A stretch of 64,000 bases of DNA from Flavobacteriaceae bacterium. GTDB taxonomy: Bacteria; Bacteroidota; Bacteroidia; Flavobacteriales; Flavobacteriaceae. This document shows, in pieces, positions 21,377 to 32,031 of the stretch. The notes beneath the pieces are model-generated. The model was not told the DNA's origin. It worked only from the letters and a program-made list of their open reading frames with translations, and searched no databases. Position numbers and translations under genes: made by a program. The stretch covers positions 1 to 64,000 of the forward strand of contig JAGYIX010000007.1 in assembly GCA_018402205.1 (NCBI GenBank), written 5' to 3'. Every line of letters begins with the position of its first letter. Position 1 is the stretch's first letter.

Positions 21377-22906
21377 TTACGAAAAATCTTGCACCACCTT
21401 GTAGGTCGGATCTTCGATGACATTCACATCAATAATGGTATCGGCGTTGGCAATCAGTCGACGGCAATCGGCGCTCAGGTGCCGCAAATGCGCCTTCTTG
21501 CCCACCTTCGCATAGCGCTCGGTAATCTTATTCAGGGCCTCGATAGCTGACATATCCACCACGCGGCTTTCGCCAAAGTCAATAATGATTTCGGGCGGAT
21601 CATTCAGCACATCAAACTTCTCTGCAAAGGCCGAAACCGAGGCAAAAAAGAGCGGCCCGTAGATCTCGTAATGCTTAATACCAAACTCGTCAATATGCTT
21701 TCGAGCGCGAATGCGCACCGCGTTGTCCCAAGCAAACACCAGGGCCGCAATGATCACCCCGATGATCACCGCTAGGGCCAGGTTGTGCAGTACCACAGTG
21801 ACCAGCGTCACCACCACCATCACAAACACATCAGAGCGCGGCATCTTGGTAAACGTTTTTAGACTGGCCCACTCAAAGGTGCCCACAGCCACCATGATCA
21901 TAAGGCCAGTAAGCGCCGCCATAGGTACGCGTTCTATAAGGCTAGAGCCGAACATCACAAACCCGAGCAGGGCGAGCGCGGCGACGATCCCAGAGAGTCG
22001 TGCGCGCGCTCCGTTCGACACGTTGATGAGCGACTGGCCGATCATGGCGCATCCGCCCATACCCGAAAAGAACCCTGAAAGCGTGTTCGCCAACCCCTGG
22101 GCAAAGGCCTCCTTATTGGCACTTCCGCGGGTCTCCGTTATTTCATCGACAATATTCAAGGTCAACAGGCTCTCGATGAGCCCCACCCCAGCCACGATAA
22201 AGGCATAAGGCGCAATGATGGTTAGGGTCTCCAGGCTAAACGGAACCTCGGGCAGGTGAAAGGGCAGAAATCCGCCTTTGATCGAGGCGATGTCTCCAAC
22301 CGTTTTGGTGTCGAGCCCCAACCCTAAGGCCAACCCAAAGACCACCAGAATGGCCACCAGCGAAGACGGAACCGCCTTGGTCAGCTTAGGCAACCCAAAA
22401 ATAATAGCCATAGTCAGCAGCACTAGCCCGCCGAACACATAGAGCGGCGCGCCTGAAAGCCAGGCGCCATCGGCCGACTTAAACTGATCGAGTTGAGACA
22501 AAAAGATGATAATGGCAAGGCCGTTGACGAATCCGAAAATAACCGGATGCGGCACCAGCCGAATAAACTTACCCAGCTTGAGCAGCCCCGCGGTCATCTG
22601 AATAAGCCCAGCCAACACCACCGTGGCAAAGACATATTCCACCCCATGATCGACCACCAAGCTCACCAGCACCACAGCAACGGCTCCGGTCGCCCCCGAA
22701 ATCATTCCCGGCCGCCCTCCAAAAACCGAGGTCACCAAGGCCATGACCACAGCGGCATACAGCCCGGTCAGCGGAGAAAGCCCGGCAATCAGCGCAAAAG
22801 CCACCGCCTCGGGCACCAAAGCAAGTGCCACTGTTAATCCGGATAAAATTTCTGTTTTATAGCTAAACGAATAGCCAAAGTCGAAGAGTCTGAGGTAGCG
22901 CCCCAT
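21377..22906 (-). CDS. SulP family anion transporter with STAS domain
   Basis: 509 residues. An SLC26/SulP membrane domain with about 12-14 helices (LTVALALVPEAVAFALIAGL, GATGAVAVVLVSLV, ANTLSGFFSGMGGCAMIGQS) is followed by a C-terminal STAS domain (residues ~400-505; IIDFGESRVVDMSAIEALNK). It would import sulfate, bicarbonate or another small anion across the inner membrane. Sulfate would suit the nearby metZ sulfur pathway, but many marine members are bicarbonate transporters, so the substrate is open. Intact; 66 bases after the vHPO-like start. Confidence 0.88.
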   Translation of the reverse strand: MGRYLRLFDFGYSFSYKTEILSGLTVALALVPEAVAFALIAGLSPLTGLYAAVVMALVTSVFGGRPGMISGATGAVAVVLVSLVVDHGVEYVFATVVLAGLIQMTAGLLKLGKFIRLVPHPVIFGFVNGLAIIIFLSQLDQFKSADGAWLSGAPLYVFGGLVLLTMAIIFGLPKLTKAVPSSLVAILVVFGLALGLGLDTKTVGDIASIKGGFLPFHLPEVPFSLETLTIIAPYAFIVAGVGLIESLLTLNIVDEITETRGSANKEAFAQGLANTLSGFFSGMGGCAMIGQSLINVSNGARARLSGIVAALALLGFVMFGSSLIERVPMAALTGLMIMVAVGTFEWASLKTFTKMPRSDVFVMVVVTLVTVVLHNLALAVIIGVIIAALVFAWDNAVRIRARKHIDEFGIKHYEIYGPLFFASVSAFAEKFDVLNDPPEIIIDFGESRVVDMSAIEALNKITERYAKVGKKAHLRHLSADCRRLIANADTIIDVNVIEDPTYKVVQDFS

Positions 22907-22955
22907 AAGAATAAAAAACGATTGATCGATGAGTTGGCCGCGAAGTTAAGGCTTC

Positions 22956-23456
22956 TTAAGCCTTAGCCAAAACCGAGCGCTCTACACCTCTAAAGCTAAG
23001 AGCCAAAAGGGCTGAGAAAGCAAAGTCGCCAATCAGTGACGCCCTGAAAAACGGAATGGCAGCCGTGTAACAGGCCACAAATCCCTCCCAGGTCTTAGGG
23101 TAGCCAAGCAGCCACACCCCAAAGTTGGTAAGCACGAAAAAGAGCACCGAAGAAGCCAGCACGCTGAGCACCGAAATGCGGTTAGCCCACTTACCAATAG
23201 CCACCACCCCCAATAGGGCAGCGTACACAAACACACTAATGGTGTAAAAGCCCAAAAAAAGATCGGTAACCGCCATAATCAAAAGCGGAACGGCAAAGGC
23301 CAAACTCTTGCGCTGAAAGAAACGCCCGGCAAAAAGGGCCGTAGCCGTTACGGCTGTCACATTCGGAATGTGCACCACCAAACGAGATAAAATAGCCACC
23401 CCCACAAAGGCGAGCAACCATTTTTCGCGAAGACTCAAGGCGTTTAAAAACTTCAT
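22956..23456 (-). CDS. DUF6580-family membrane protein
   Basis: About 166 residues from ATG 23456 (MKFLNALSLREKWLL), five or so hydrophobic helices, with NVTAVTATALFAGRFFQRKS in the first third. The pattern resembles the DUF6580 family, which looks like S components of ECF transporters. I chose the 23456 start over 23474 because the family usually starts close to the first helix. A strong terminator lies just upstream, so it has its own promoter. Substrate unknown. Confidence 0.65.
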   Translation of the reverse strand: MKFLNALSLREKWLLAFVGVAILSRLVVHIPNVTAVTATALFAGRFFQRKSLAFAVPLLIMAVTDLFLGFYTISVFVYAALLGVVAIGKWANRISVLSVLASSVLFFVLTNFGVWLLGYPKTWEGFVACYTAAIPFFRASLIGDFAFSALLALSFRGVERSVLAKA

Positions 23457-23487
23457 GACGCGAATATCGCACATTCTGTCGCAAATA

Positions 23488-23518
23488 AAAAGGCCCCCGC
23501 CTGCGGCGGGGGCCTTTT
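23488..23518 (-). terminator. Strong rho-independent terminator after katG
   Basis: A perfect 14-bp stem (AAAAGGCCCCCGCC / GGCGGGGGCCTTTT) with a 3-base loop, symmetric enough to act on both strands, 27 bases past the katG stop. Confidence 0.88.
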
Positions 23519-23545
23519 AAAAACATCAGATAAACAAACTATTAA

Positions 23546-25757
<2,212 letters not shown>

Positions 25758-25836
25758 AGCTTATTTAAATTTTGAACTAAGTTACTCTATCTGAAAGCCT
25801 GAGCTCGTTAAAAAAGATTGTAATTGATGATCTAAT

Positions 25837-25865
25837 TATAGTTTTTGTCTATGTTAAAAACTATA
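25837..25865. repeat. AT-rich inverted repeat between flavoprotein gene and katG
   Basis: TATAGTTTTT and AAAAACTATA are perfect 10-bp arms around a 9-base loop. It sits 15 bases after the flavoprotein stop and about 80 bases before the katG start on the same strand. It could terminate the former or be a regulator site for the latter. Confidence 0.55.
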
Positions 25866-25879
25866 GCCAAAGATTTTAT

Positions 25880-27062
25880 CTATTCTGATGCGCTTGCGAC
25901 CGCCTGTGCGACCGCCTCAGCAGCGGCTCTGCCGCTCTGCATGGCCGCATTTAAAGACGGATACAACGTATAATCACCCGCAAAAAACAGCTTGCCCTCA
26001 CGGCGCACCTCGGCCGAAGTTCTTCATAGGGGTTTGGGCCGGAAGGGCACGCTTGATCACATAGGTCTTTACCGCCTTGCTCACCGCTATGCCGCAGCGC
26101 TCAAGCAGTTCTTGGCGTGCGGCATACTCTAGCTCAGCATGACTCATCTCGGTTTGACCCACAACAGTGGCCGACAAGAGCCGCTGCTGCCCGGCCTGCA
26201 GCACGTGCAGGTTATTCACATAGTCTGATTGCGGGATCAACCCTATCGTATGGGTAAGGTTCTGTAACAGGCCCGCATCAGCGGCCTCAATCTCAAAATA
26301 CAGATTCACGCAGGCGTTAAACGACTGACGCTGCGGGCTGGGCGAATAGGTTTGAATTACCGCATCAAAAGCCTCTATTTGACCCGACTCGAAGGTCTGG
26401 CCCAACTTTAGCTCAGAGCGACTAAGCCGCGAGGCTAAAAGTTCGGGCAGGCGCTGAATGCCGTTTCGAACCAAGGCCGCATTGCCCAAGGCAAAATGAT
26501 GAAAGACAAATTCGAAGTGCTTGTACGAAGTCTTAAGGGCGGTCTCTAAAAAAATGCCGGAGTAAAAGGGGTAAAAAGAGCTCAATAAATCGGTCTGAAT
26601 AGCGCTCGCTCAAGTACTCTAAAGTGGTTTGCTCGCGCTCTTGACCAAAGATCGCCTCGGCGCTGCAGCGCGCGAGGCGCTTCTGCTCTTTAAGCAGTGT
26701 AAGCTTATCTGAAAGAGTGGCCACGCTAGAAAAAGGGTCGAGCGCAAAAAGCTCCAATCGCGAAAGGCGTCACCGATCTTGTGGGGCTGTTGATGTTCGA
26801 AAATAAGAGCTCCAGGCTTAAAAAGCTGCAGGTCTAGGGCGTCTAAAAGGGCGTAGCGCTTGAGCTCGGGGTATTGGGTGAGCAGCACCTGAAAGCCGTG
26901 ATCGAGGGCAAAATTGCCGTAATCATCAGAGGCCAAGCGACCTCCGACATGTGCTGAAGATTCGTAAATTATTGGAGAAAATCCGCGTTGTTCGAGTTCG
27001 AGAGCAGCAACTAGGCCGCTAACACCCGCGCCAATAACAGCCACCTTAGCAGGTGAGTCCAT
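25880..27062 (-). CDS. FAD-dependent amine oxidase/desaturase-like protein, three frameshifts
   Basis: N-terminal Rossmann motif VAVIGAGVSGLVAALELEQRG and GGRLASDDYGNFALDHGFQV (the GGR and DHG signatures of the amine-oxidase/phytoene-desaturase group), a middle LERFSDRFIE...YSGIFLETAL-like segment and the C-terminal FAD signature FFAGDYTLYPSLNAAMQSGR. Frames shift near 26762, 26570 and 26013; single-base repairs give about 393 residues. The conserved C-terminal GDY...SGR appears only after repair. Substrate unknown. It is followed by katG, with an inverted repeat between. Confidence 0.75.
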
Positions 27063-27077
27063 AAAGGAAGTATTGAA

Positions 27078-27314
27078 TTAGACGGTCGGAACGCTTTTAA
27101 TACGTTTTTCGATCTTCTGCTTCTTGACCGTGAGTCGCTTCATCCACTCCATCAGCTCAGGATCTTGTGAGGTTTTGTATACTTCGTTTATGGCGAGAAC
27201 CAACGACTTACCTTCACGCGAGTATTTAACGCGGTCACTGGTACTCATGTGACTCATCGCTAAATTTTCATAGGCTTCGGCTTGTACAATAAGTTCTTCA
27301 ATATTACTGTTCAT
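27078..27314 (-). CDS. Small charged cytoplasmic protein, unknown
   Basis: 78 residues from ATG 27314 (MNSNIEELIVQAEAYENLAM). Entirely helical and highly charged, ending RLTVKKQKIEKRIKSVPTV; no signal peptide or membrane segment. An in-frame start further up (27377) is possible but would add an unrelated hydrophobic-basic stretch. It sits 15 bases upstream of the flavoprotein gene. No family recognised. Confidence 0.6.
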   Translation of the reverse strand: MNSNIEELIVQAEAYENLAMSHMSTSDRVKYSREGKSLVLAINEVYKTSQDPELMEWMKRLTVKKQKIEKRIKSVPTV

Positions 27315-27409
27315 TGTTTTGAGAGATTTGTTAAACAAAGATGCTTTAAAAAAGCCGATTTGTCTAAAGGAGAGCACAAATATTAGGAAAAGATTAAGAA
27401 AAAACCTAA

Positions 27410-27592
27410 TTATTGGTCGATAGTCGTAGTGTTAAAGTATTGAATCTCACCCTCTTCAAAGCCATAGGCCACGCTGATAGGGTTACAGCAGACTTCGCAG
27501 TCTTCAATGTAATCGGTGTCTTCAAGCGAAGGGTCTAGAAGCATAGAAATCGTTTGCCAGCAGTGGGGGCATTCAAAGAAATGTTCTATCAT
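27410..27592 (-). CDS. CPXCG-motif cysteine-rich protein
   Basis: 60 residues with two Cys pairs, FECPHCWQ (CPxC) and EDCEVCCNPI, likely a zinc knuckle; it matches the short family of CPXCG cysteine-rich proteins. Its start overlaps the stop of the ABC-F gene by 4 bases (27589-27592), so translation is coupled. Function unknown. Confidence 0.8.
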   Translation of the reverse strand: MIEHFFECPHCWQTISMLLDPSLEDTDYIEDCEVCCNPISVAYGFEEGEIQYFNTTTIDQ

Positions 27593-29532
27593 AAAGCTGC
27601 GTTGAGAACCTCTAATTCTTCGGTTAAGACCTCCCAGCGCTGCATGGCTTGCTCGAGCGACTGCTTGGTCTGGTTATACCTGTCTAGAAACTTGGGGTCG
27701 GCCACCGCCTGATCGTAGTTGACTAGCATTTGATGGTCTGCATCGGCAATCTTTTGTTCGTAATCGGCGATTTCACGTTCTACGGCCTTTAGACGATTTT
27801 GAACGTTTCTAAGCTGTTTTTGCTGCTGGTAATCTACCGGCTTTACCTGCTCTTGAGCCTTGTTTTTTGGCCCCTCGGCAGCGGCGCTCTTCTCAGGTTG
27901 ACGCTTTTCAATGGCCCTAAAGTCATCGACCTTGCGCTGCTCTAGGTAAAAATTAATGTCTCCTAGGTAAGGTTTTATACGGTTGTCTTTAAACTCAAAT
28001 ACCTGCGAGCTGAGCCCCTGCAAAAAGTCGCGGTCGTGCGATACCACAATAAGGGTGCCCGCAAAATTGAGCAGCGCCTTTTTTAGCACTTCTTTAGAGC
28101 GCATGTCGAGGTGGTTAGTGGGCTCATCCATCACCAGCACATTAAACGGCTGCAGCAGCAGCTTGGCCAAGGCGAGCCGGTTACGCTCGCCGCCCGAGAG
28201 CACTTTTACCTGTTTTTCGACCTCGTCGCCCTGAAACAAAAAGCCCCCCAAAATGTCGCGCACTTGTGCGCGGTTGGTTTCGTTAGCTGCATCTATCATG
28301 GTCTGAAGCAGCGTTTTGTTCTGGTCGAGGTATTCGGCCTGGTTTTGGGCAAAGTAGCCGATCTGCACGTTGTGCCCCAGTTTTAAATCGCCCTGATAGT
28401 CGAGCTCGCCCACGATGATCTTGGCTAGGGTTGATTTTCCTTGACCGTTCTGCCCCACAAAGGCGGTCTTGCTCTGGCGCTCAAGCAAAAACGAGACGTC
28501 GTTGAGCACCTTCTTGTCGCCGTAGGCCTTAGATAAATGTTGCAGGTCAAGCACCACCTTTCCGGGCTGAATAGAGACCGGAAAGCGCACATTCATCACC
28601 GCTGTGTCTTCAGTGTCTACCTCTATGCGGTCTATCTTATCGAGCTTTTTGATCAGCGACTGGGCCATGGAGGCCTTGGATGCCTTAGCTCTGAATTTTT
28701 CGATGAGTCGCTCGGTTTGCTCGATCTGCTTTTCTTGATTTTTTTGAGCGCTGAGCTGCTGTTCTCTGATCTCGTCGCGCATGGCCATAAAAGCCGTAAA
28801 TGGTTTCTTATAGTCGTAGATGCGCCCCAAAGAGATCTCAATGGTGCGGTTGGTCACGTTGTCTAGAAACATGCGGTCGTGCGACACGATAACCACGGCG
28901 CCCGGATAGCTGGTCAAGAACTGTTCGAGCCACAAAATAGATTCTATATCGAGGTGGTTAGTGGGCTCATCGAGCAGCAGCACATCGTGTTTTTGAAGCA
29001 GCAGCTTGGCTAGTTCGATGCGCATGCGCCATCCGCCCGAGAAGGTGTCGGTAAGTTTATTAAGGTCTTCGCGCTTGAATCCGAGCCCAAAAAGCACGCG
29101 CTCGGTGTCGCCTTGGTAGTTGTATCCGCCCAAGATCTCGTAGCGCGCGCCCAGATCGCTGACCGCCACCATGAGGTCGTGGTAGGCGCCACTCTCGTAG
29201 TCGGTGCGTTCGGCAAGGGCCTGGTTGACCCGGTTGATCTCGTTCTCTACCTTGAGAATGTCTTCGAAGGCTTGGTACGATTCTTCGAGCACGGTGCGCC
29301 CCTCTACAAAGTCGATGTCTTGGCGTAAGATACCAATGCTCACCTCTTTGTCGGTGGCCATAACGCCCTCGTCAAGCTCCATCTGCTTAGAAAGCACCTT
29401 GAGAAGGGTAGACTTTCCGGCTCCGTTTTTACCGATTAAGCCCACGCGGTCTCCGCCGCTAAGCTTAAAACTTACCCCTTGAAATAAATAAGATCCTGAA
29501 AAGGCGATCGCCGCGTTATGCACGTTTAACAT
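27589..29532 (-). CDS. ABC-F family ATPase
   Basis: 647 residues, two ABC domains and no membrane segments. Walker A motifs GKNGAGKSTLLK and GQNGQGKSTLAK, signatures TFSGGWRMRIELAKLLL and LSGGERNRLALAKLLL, and Walker B LLLDEPTNHLD and LVMDEPTNHLD. An interdomain linker (EIREQQLSAQKNQEKQIEQT) and a C-terminal coiled coil (QLRNVQNRLKAVEREIADYE) complete the Uup/YheS-like layout. Such proteins act on the ribosome at stalled or special translation states. A -7 element is placed almost at its start codon. Confidence 0.88.
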   Translation of the reverse strand: MLNVHNAAIAFSGSYLFQGVSFKLSGGDRVGLIGKNGAGKSTLLKVLSKQMELDEGVMATDKEVSIGILRQDIDFVEGRTVLEESYQAFEDILKVENEINRVNQALAERTDYESGAYHDLMVAVSDLGARYEILGGYNYQGDTERVLFGLGFKREDLNKLTDTFSGGWRMRIELAKLLLQKHDVLLLDEPTNHLDIESILWLEQFLTSYPGAVVIVSHDRMFLDNVTNRTIEISLGRIYDYKKPFTAFMAMRDEIREQQLSAQKNQEKQIEQTERLIEKFRAKASKASMAQSLIKKLDKIDRIEVDTEDTAVMNVRFPVSIQPGKVVLDLQHLSKAYGDKKVLNDVSFLLERQSKTAFVGQNGQGKSTLAKIIVGELDYQGDLKLGHNVQIGYFAQNQAEYLDQNKTLLQTMIDAANETNRAQVRDILGGFLFQGDEVEKQVKVLSGGERNRLALAKLLLQPFNVLVMDEPTNHLDMRSKEVLKKALLNFAGTLIVVSHDRDFLQGLSSQVFEFKDNRIKPYLGDINFYLEQRKVDDFRAIEKRQPEKSAAAEGPKNKAQEQVKPVDYQQQKQLRNVQNRLKAVEREIADYEQKIADADHQMLVNYDQAVADPKFLDRYNQTKQSLEQAMQRWEVLTEELEVLNAAL

Positions 29533-29537
29533 GGGCG

Positions 29538-29545
29538 CAAATATA
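29538..29545 (-). promoter_or_regulatory. -7 element for the ABC-F gene, implying a leaderless transcript
   Basis: The minus strand reads TATATTTG, an exact TAnnTTTG match, ending 5 bases before the ATG at 29532. Transcription would start at or beside the start codon. Confidence 0.45.
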
Positions 29546-29569
29546 ACAATCTTGTATGCCTAATGCTCA

Positions 29570-29585
29570 GGTAACTTAAGTTACC
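29570..29585. repeat. Perfect 16-bp palindrome between divergent genes
   Basis: GGTAACTTAAGTTACC is a perfect palindrome without a loop, located between the ABC-F gene (minus) and the DUF983 gene (plus). It overlaps the likely -33 side of both promoters, so an operator is plausible. Confidence 0.6.
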
Positions 29586-29606
29586 ATTCGAAGCTTTTTT
29601 CTCGCC

Positions 29607-29614
29607 TATCTTTA
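29607..29614 (+). promoter_or_regulatory. -7 candidate for the DUF983 gene
   Basis: TATCTTTA approximates TAnnTTTG, 21 bases before the ATG at 29636. Confidence 0.3.
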
Positions 29615-29635
29615 CGCTTGAAATTTTAGCCCCTC

Positions 29636-30034
29636 ATGTTTCGTAAAGGCCACAAACTACACAGCATTTTCATGGGATCGTGCCCCAAGTGTCACTCTGA
29701 AAGCATGTACAAAAAAACGAACCCCTACCACATTAACGCCATTTACGACATGCACGAGCGCTGTTCGGTTTGTCACACCAAATACAAGATAGAGCCTTCG
29801 TTTTTTTACGGAGCCATGTACGTGAGTTATGGCCTAGGAGTGGCGATAGCCGTCGCCGCCTTCATCATTAGCTTTGTGTTTATAGGAACCAGCATGGCTG
29901 CGGCTTTTTTCAGTATCATGGGCGCCTTAGTGATGCTGATGCCACTGAACATGAGGCTTGCTCGAAATATCTGGATCAGTTTCTTTATCAGTTACGACCC
30001 TGAGGCCGCTTCGAACGCCCATCAAAACGCTTAA
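29636..30034 (+). CDS. DUF983 membrane protein
   Basis: 132 residues: two CxxC pairs, GSCPKCHSESMY and ERCSVCHTKY, then two hydrophobic helices (AIAVAAFIISFVFIGTSMAA, AFFSIMGALVMLMPLNMRLA). That is the DUF983 layout, a zinc-ribbon-like head on a small membrane anchor. Function unknown. Its last 47 bases overlap the antiparallel end of the next gene. Confidence 0.85.
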   Translation: MFRKGHKLHSIFMGSCPKCHSESMYKKTNPYHINAIYDMHERCSVCHTKYKIEPSFFYGAMYVSYGLGVAIAVAAFIISFVFIGTSMAAAFFSIMGALVMLMPLNMRLARNIWISFFISYDPEAASNAHQNA

Positions 30035-31058
30035 TATCTAGCTCGGTATCGAGCTCTGCTCCCTCAAATAAGTTTTGGTACAGCGCGTCGGCCGCAAAGG
30101 GAGCTATCATTACCCCTCTAGAGCCGAATCCGTTTAGCACAGCCAGTTGAGCGTGCTGCGGATGCCTTCCGACCAGCGGCTTGCGATCAGAAACGCTAGG
30201 GCGCACTCCGGCCACATGGGCCTCTACCTCAAAGTCAACCTTCAAAAATTTGCGCAGTCGCTCGAGCAGATAAGCCCTAGCTTCTTCGGTGGGTAAATTG
30301 TCGAGTCGGTGGTTGTCGTAGGTTGCCCCTACTCGGTAACGGTGATCGCCCAGCGGAATGATAAACACCGTCGACTTTAGTACTTGCTGCAGATCGAGTT
30401 CAGGTGCGTAAATGGTGAGTAGTTCTCCTTTGGATCCTTGAAGCGGTAAGTAATTAAAATACGGATTCTGTTTCAGCCCAAAACCCTCTGCAAAAATCAC
30501 TTGATCGGCCTCAAACTGCTGGTAAGTTGCAGTGACCTCAGATAACTTTAACTGCGCGTGCTCGAAGCGCTCTTGGGTATACAGCCCGGCCGATTTTAGC
30601 CAAGCTATGTAGGTTTTTCTGAAGGCCGCAGTGTCTAGGCGGCCGGTCTCCAGCACCCGGGCCAGTTTGTGGGGTGCCTCAACGTTGGGGTGAGGGCTAT
30701 CGACAAAGGCCTCATCCATAAAACGGCTATAGCCCGAACGGTCTCTAGACTCGAACCAGCGGTTTTGTTCGCCGGCGTCGTGCATGATGCGCAGCACCTC
30801 TTGCTTAAAGTCGAGGGTTTGGCCTAGTCGGGCCTCTATGGTCTGGTAAAAGGGAATGGCCAGATCGAGCTGCTCTGCGGCCTTGAACGCTAACGTAAAG
30901 CGATTGAGAATGAGTGGATTGTATAATCCGCCCGCCACCTCAGAGGCCTGTTGCGAATCGTCGCTAATAAGGGCAAAACTTCGGCCGTGCTGATACAGAG
31001 TTTCGGCAAAACACAACCCGGCAAGGCCCGATCCTACAATGAGGCAGTCGACCTTCAT
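29988..31058 (-). CDS. DAO-family FAD oxidoreductase, last gene of the gld operon
   Basis: 356 residues. The N-terminal FAD-binding motif is DCLIVGSGLAGLCFAETLYQ. GLYNPLILNRFT and the C-terminal HVAGVRPSVSDRKPLVGRHP and NGFGSRGVMIAPF match the D-amino-acid-oxidase/glycine-oxidase superfamily. The substrate is not known. It begins 4 bases after the gldN stop, so it is transcribed with the type IX secretion genes. The 3' end overlaps the convergent DUF983 gene by 47 bases. Confidence 0.82.
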   Translation of the reverse strand: MKVDCLIVGSGLAGLCFAETLYQHGRSFALISDDSQQASEVAGGLYNPLILNRFTLAFKAAEQLDLAIPFYQTIEARLGQTLDFKQEVLRIMHDAGEQNRWFESRDRSGYSRFMDEAFVDSPHPNVEAPHKLARVLETGRLDTAAFRKTYIAWLKSAGLYTQERFEHAQLKLSEVTATYQQFEADQVIFAEGFGLKQNPYFNYLPLQGSKGELLTIYAPELDLQQVLKSTVFIIPLGDHRYRVGATYDNHRLDNLPTEEARAYLLERLRKFLKVDFEVEAHVAGVRPSVSDRKPLVGRHPQHAQLAVLNGFGSRGVMIAPFAADALYQNLFEGAELDTELDIKRFDGRSKRPQGRN

Positions 31059-31062
31059 GCTC

Positions 31063-32023
31063 TTAGTTTGAGCGGTTCGGATTCAGTGTTACCTCAGGTT
31101 GCTTAGAGGCTTTCTGCTGCTTTTCAGCATCTCGTTTTAAGAAGAGAAAAGAATTCTTGCGCTCGGCTCGGCGCTTTTCTTCCTCGTCGGTACCCGAAGA
31201 GAAATCAGGAAACTGCAGTTCGCGCTGCAACTCGGCAATGTTATCAAACTCGTTATCGGTTTGATAGATTACGGCTTTAAAGTTTCGGGTGTTGAGCAGT
31301 CGGTCAAAGGAGACCGGAAAGTTGGTGTTCTCGGCGTTAAACGAAGGCGTAGAAGCCAAGCAGTGGGCGCACCTCAGGATACCACAACCAAAACAGCTCT
31401 ACCAAATAACTCTCGTCTATAGCTTCGCCATCAGCCACCTCGTCTAAGAAGTTTACGTCAACGGCCACTGGGGCAATGCCCAAAATGCGGTAGCGCAGTT
31501 CACTTCGGCGCTTGTCAAAATACCAGACCCCTTTGATGCGGTATTCTTTAATGTCATAGGCTGAAATATTGCGCTCACTTATGTAGTCGCGTGTTAGGTT
31601 CAGGCCTTGGTTAAGACGCTCGAATCCTGCTGAAGTGGTATCGCGCTTTTGAATGGCTGGAAGCAGGTCTTCGTAGCTGCGAGGCTCTTCGAAATACGAA
31701 TCAGAATAGGCATTAACCTTGCGCTGTTTAAGGGCCTTAAGCAGAGTAAAATACAGCGAACGCTTTTCGGTGCGAATGGTATCGACCGGAAAGTAGAGCT
31801 CCATGTTTTCAACCTGATCGAGGTCGGCGCGCTCCCAAACTATTTTTGACCATAAGATAGACCTGTCGGCAACGGTTTCGTAGCGAATAATATCGTTGTT
31901 TTCCATAGACGCCAGGGCCTTGTCGTCGGCCTTAGGTACCTGAAAGAGCTTGGCCTGCCCTTGCTCTTGTGCAGCGGCCGAGGCGGTGATCATTAGGGCT
32001 AAGAGTACAGTTCTAAGGGCCAT
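31063..32023 (-). CDS. gldN: Gliding motility / T9SS protein GldN, one frameshift
   Basis: Periplasmic T9SS component that forms a ring complex with GldK under the outer membrane. The signal peptide (MALRTVLLALMITASAAAQ) precedes DIIRYETVADRSILWSKIVW, GVWYFDKRRSELRYRILGI and VELFWLWYPEVRPLL, the GldN hallmark segments. One extra base near 31357 interrupts it; repair joins RPLL-ASTPSFNAENTNFPV, giving about 319 residues. The C-terminus is Lys/Gln-rich. It is the fourth gene of gldKLMN. Confidence 0.9.
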
Positions 32024-32031
32024 AGCTGGTG

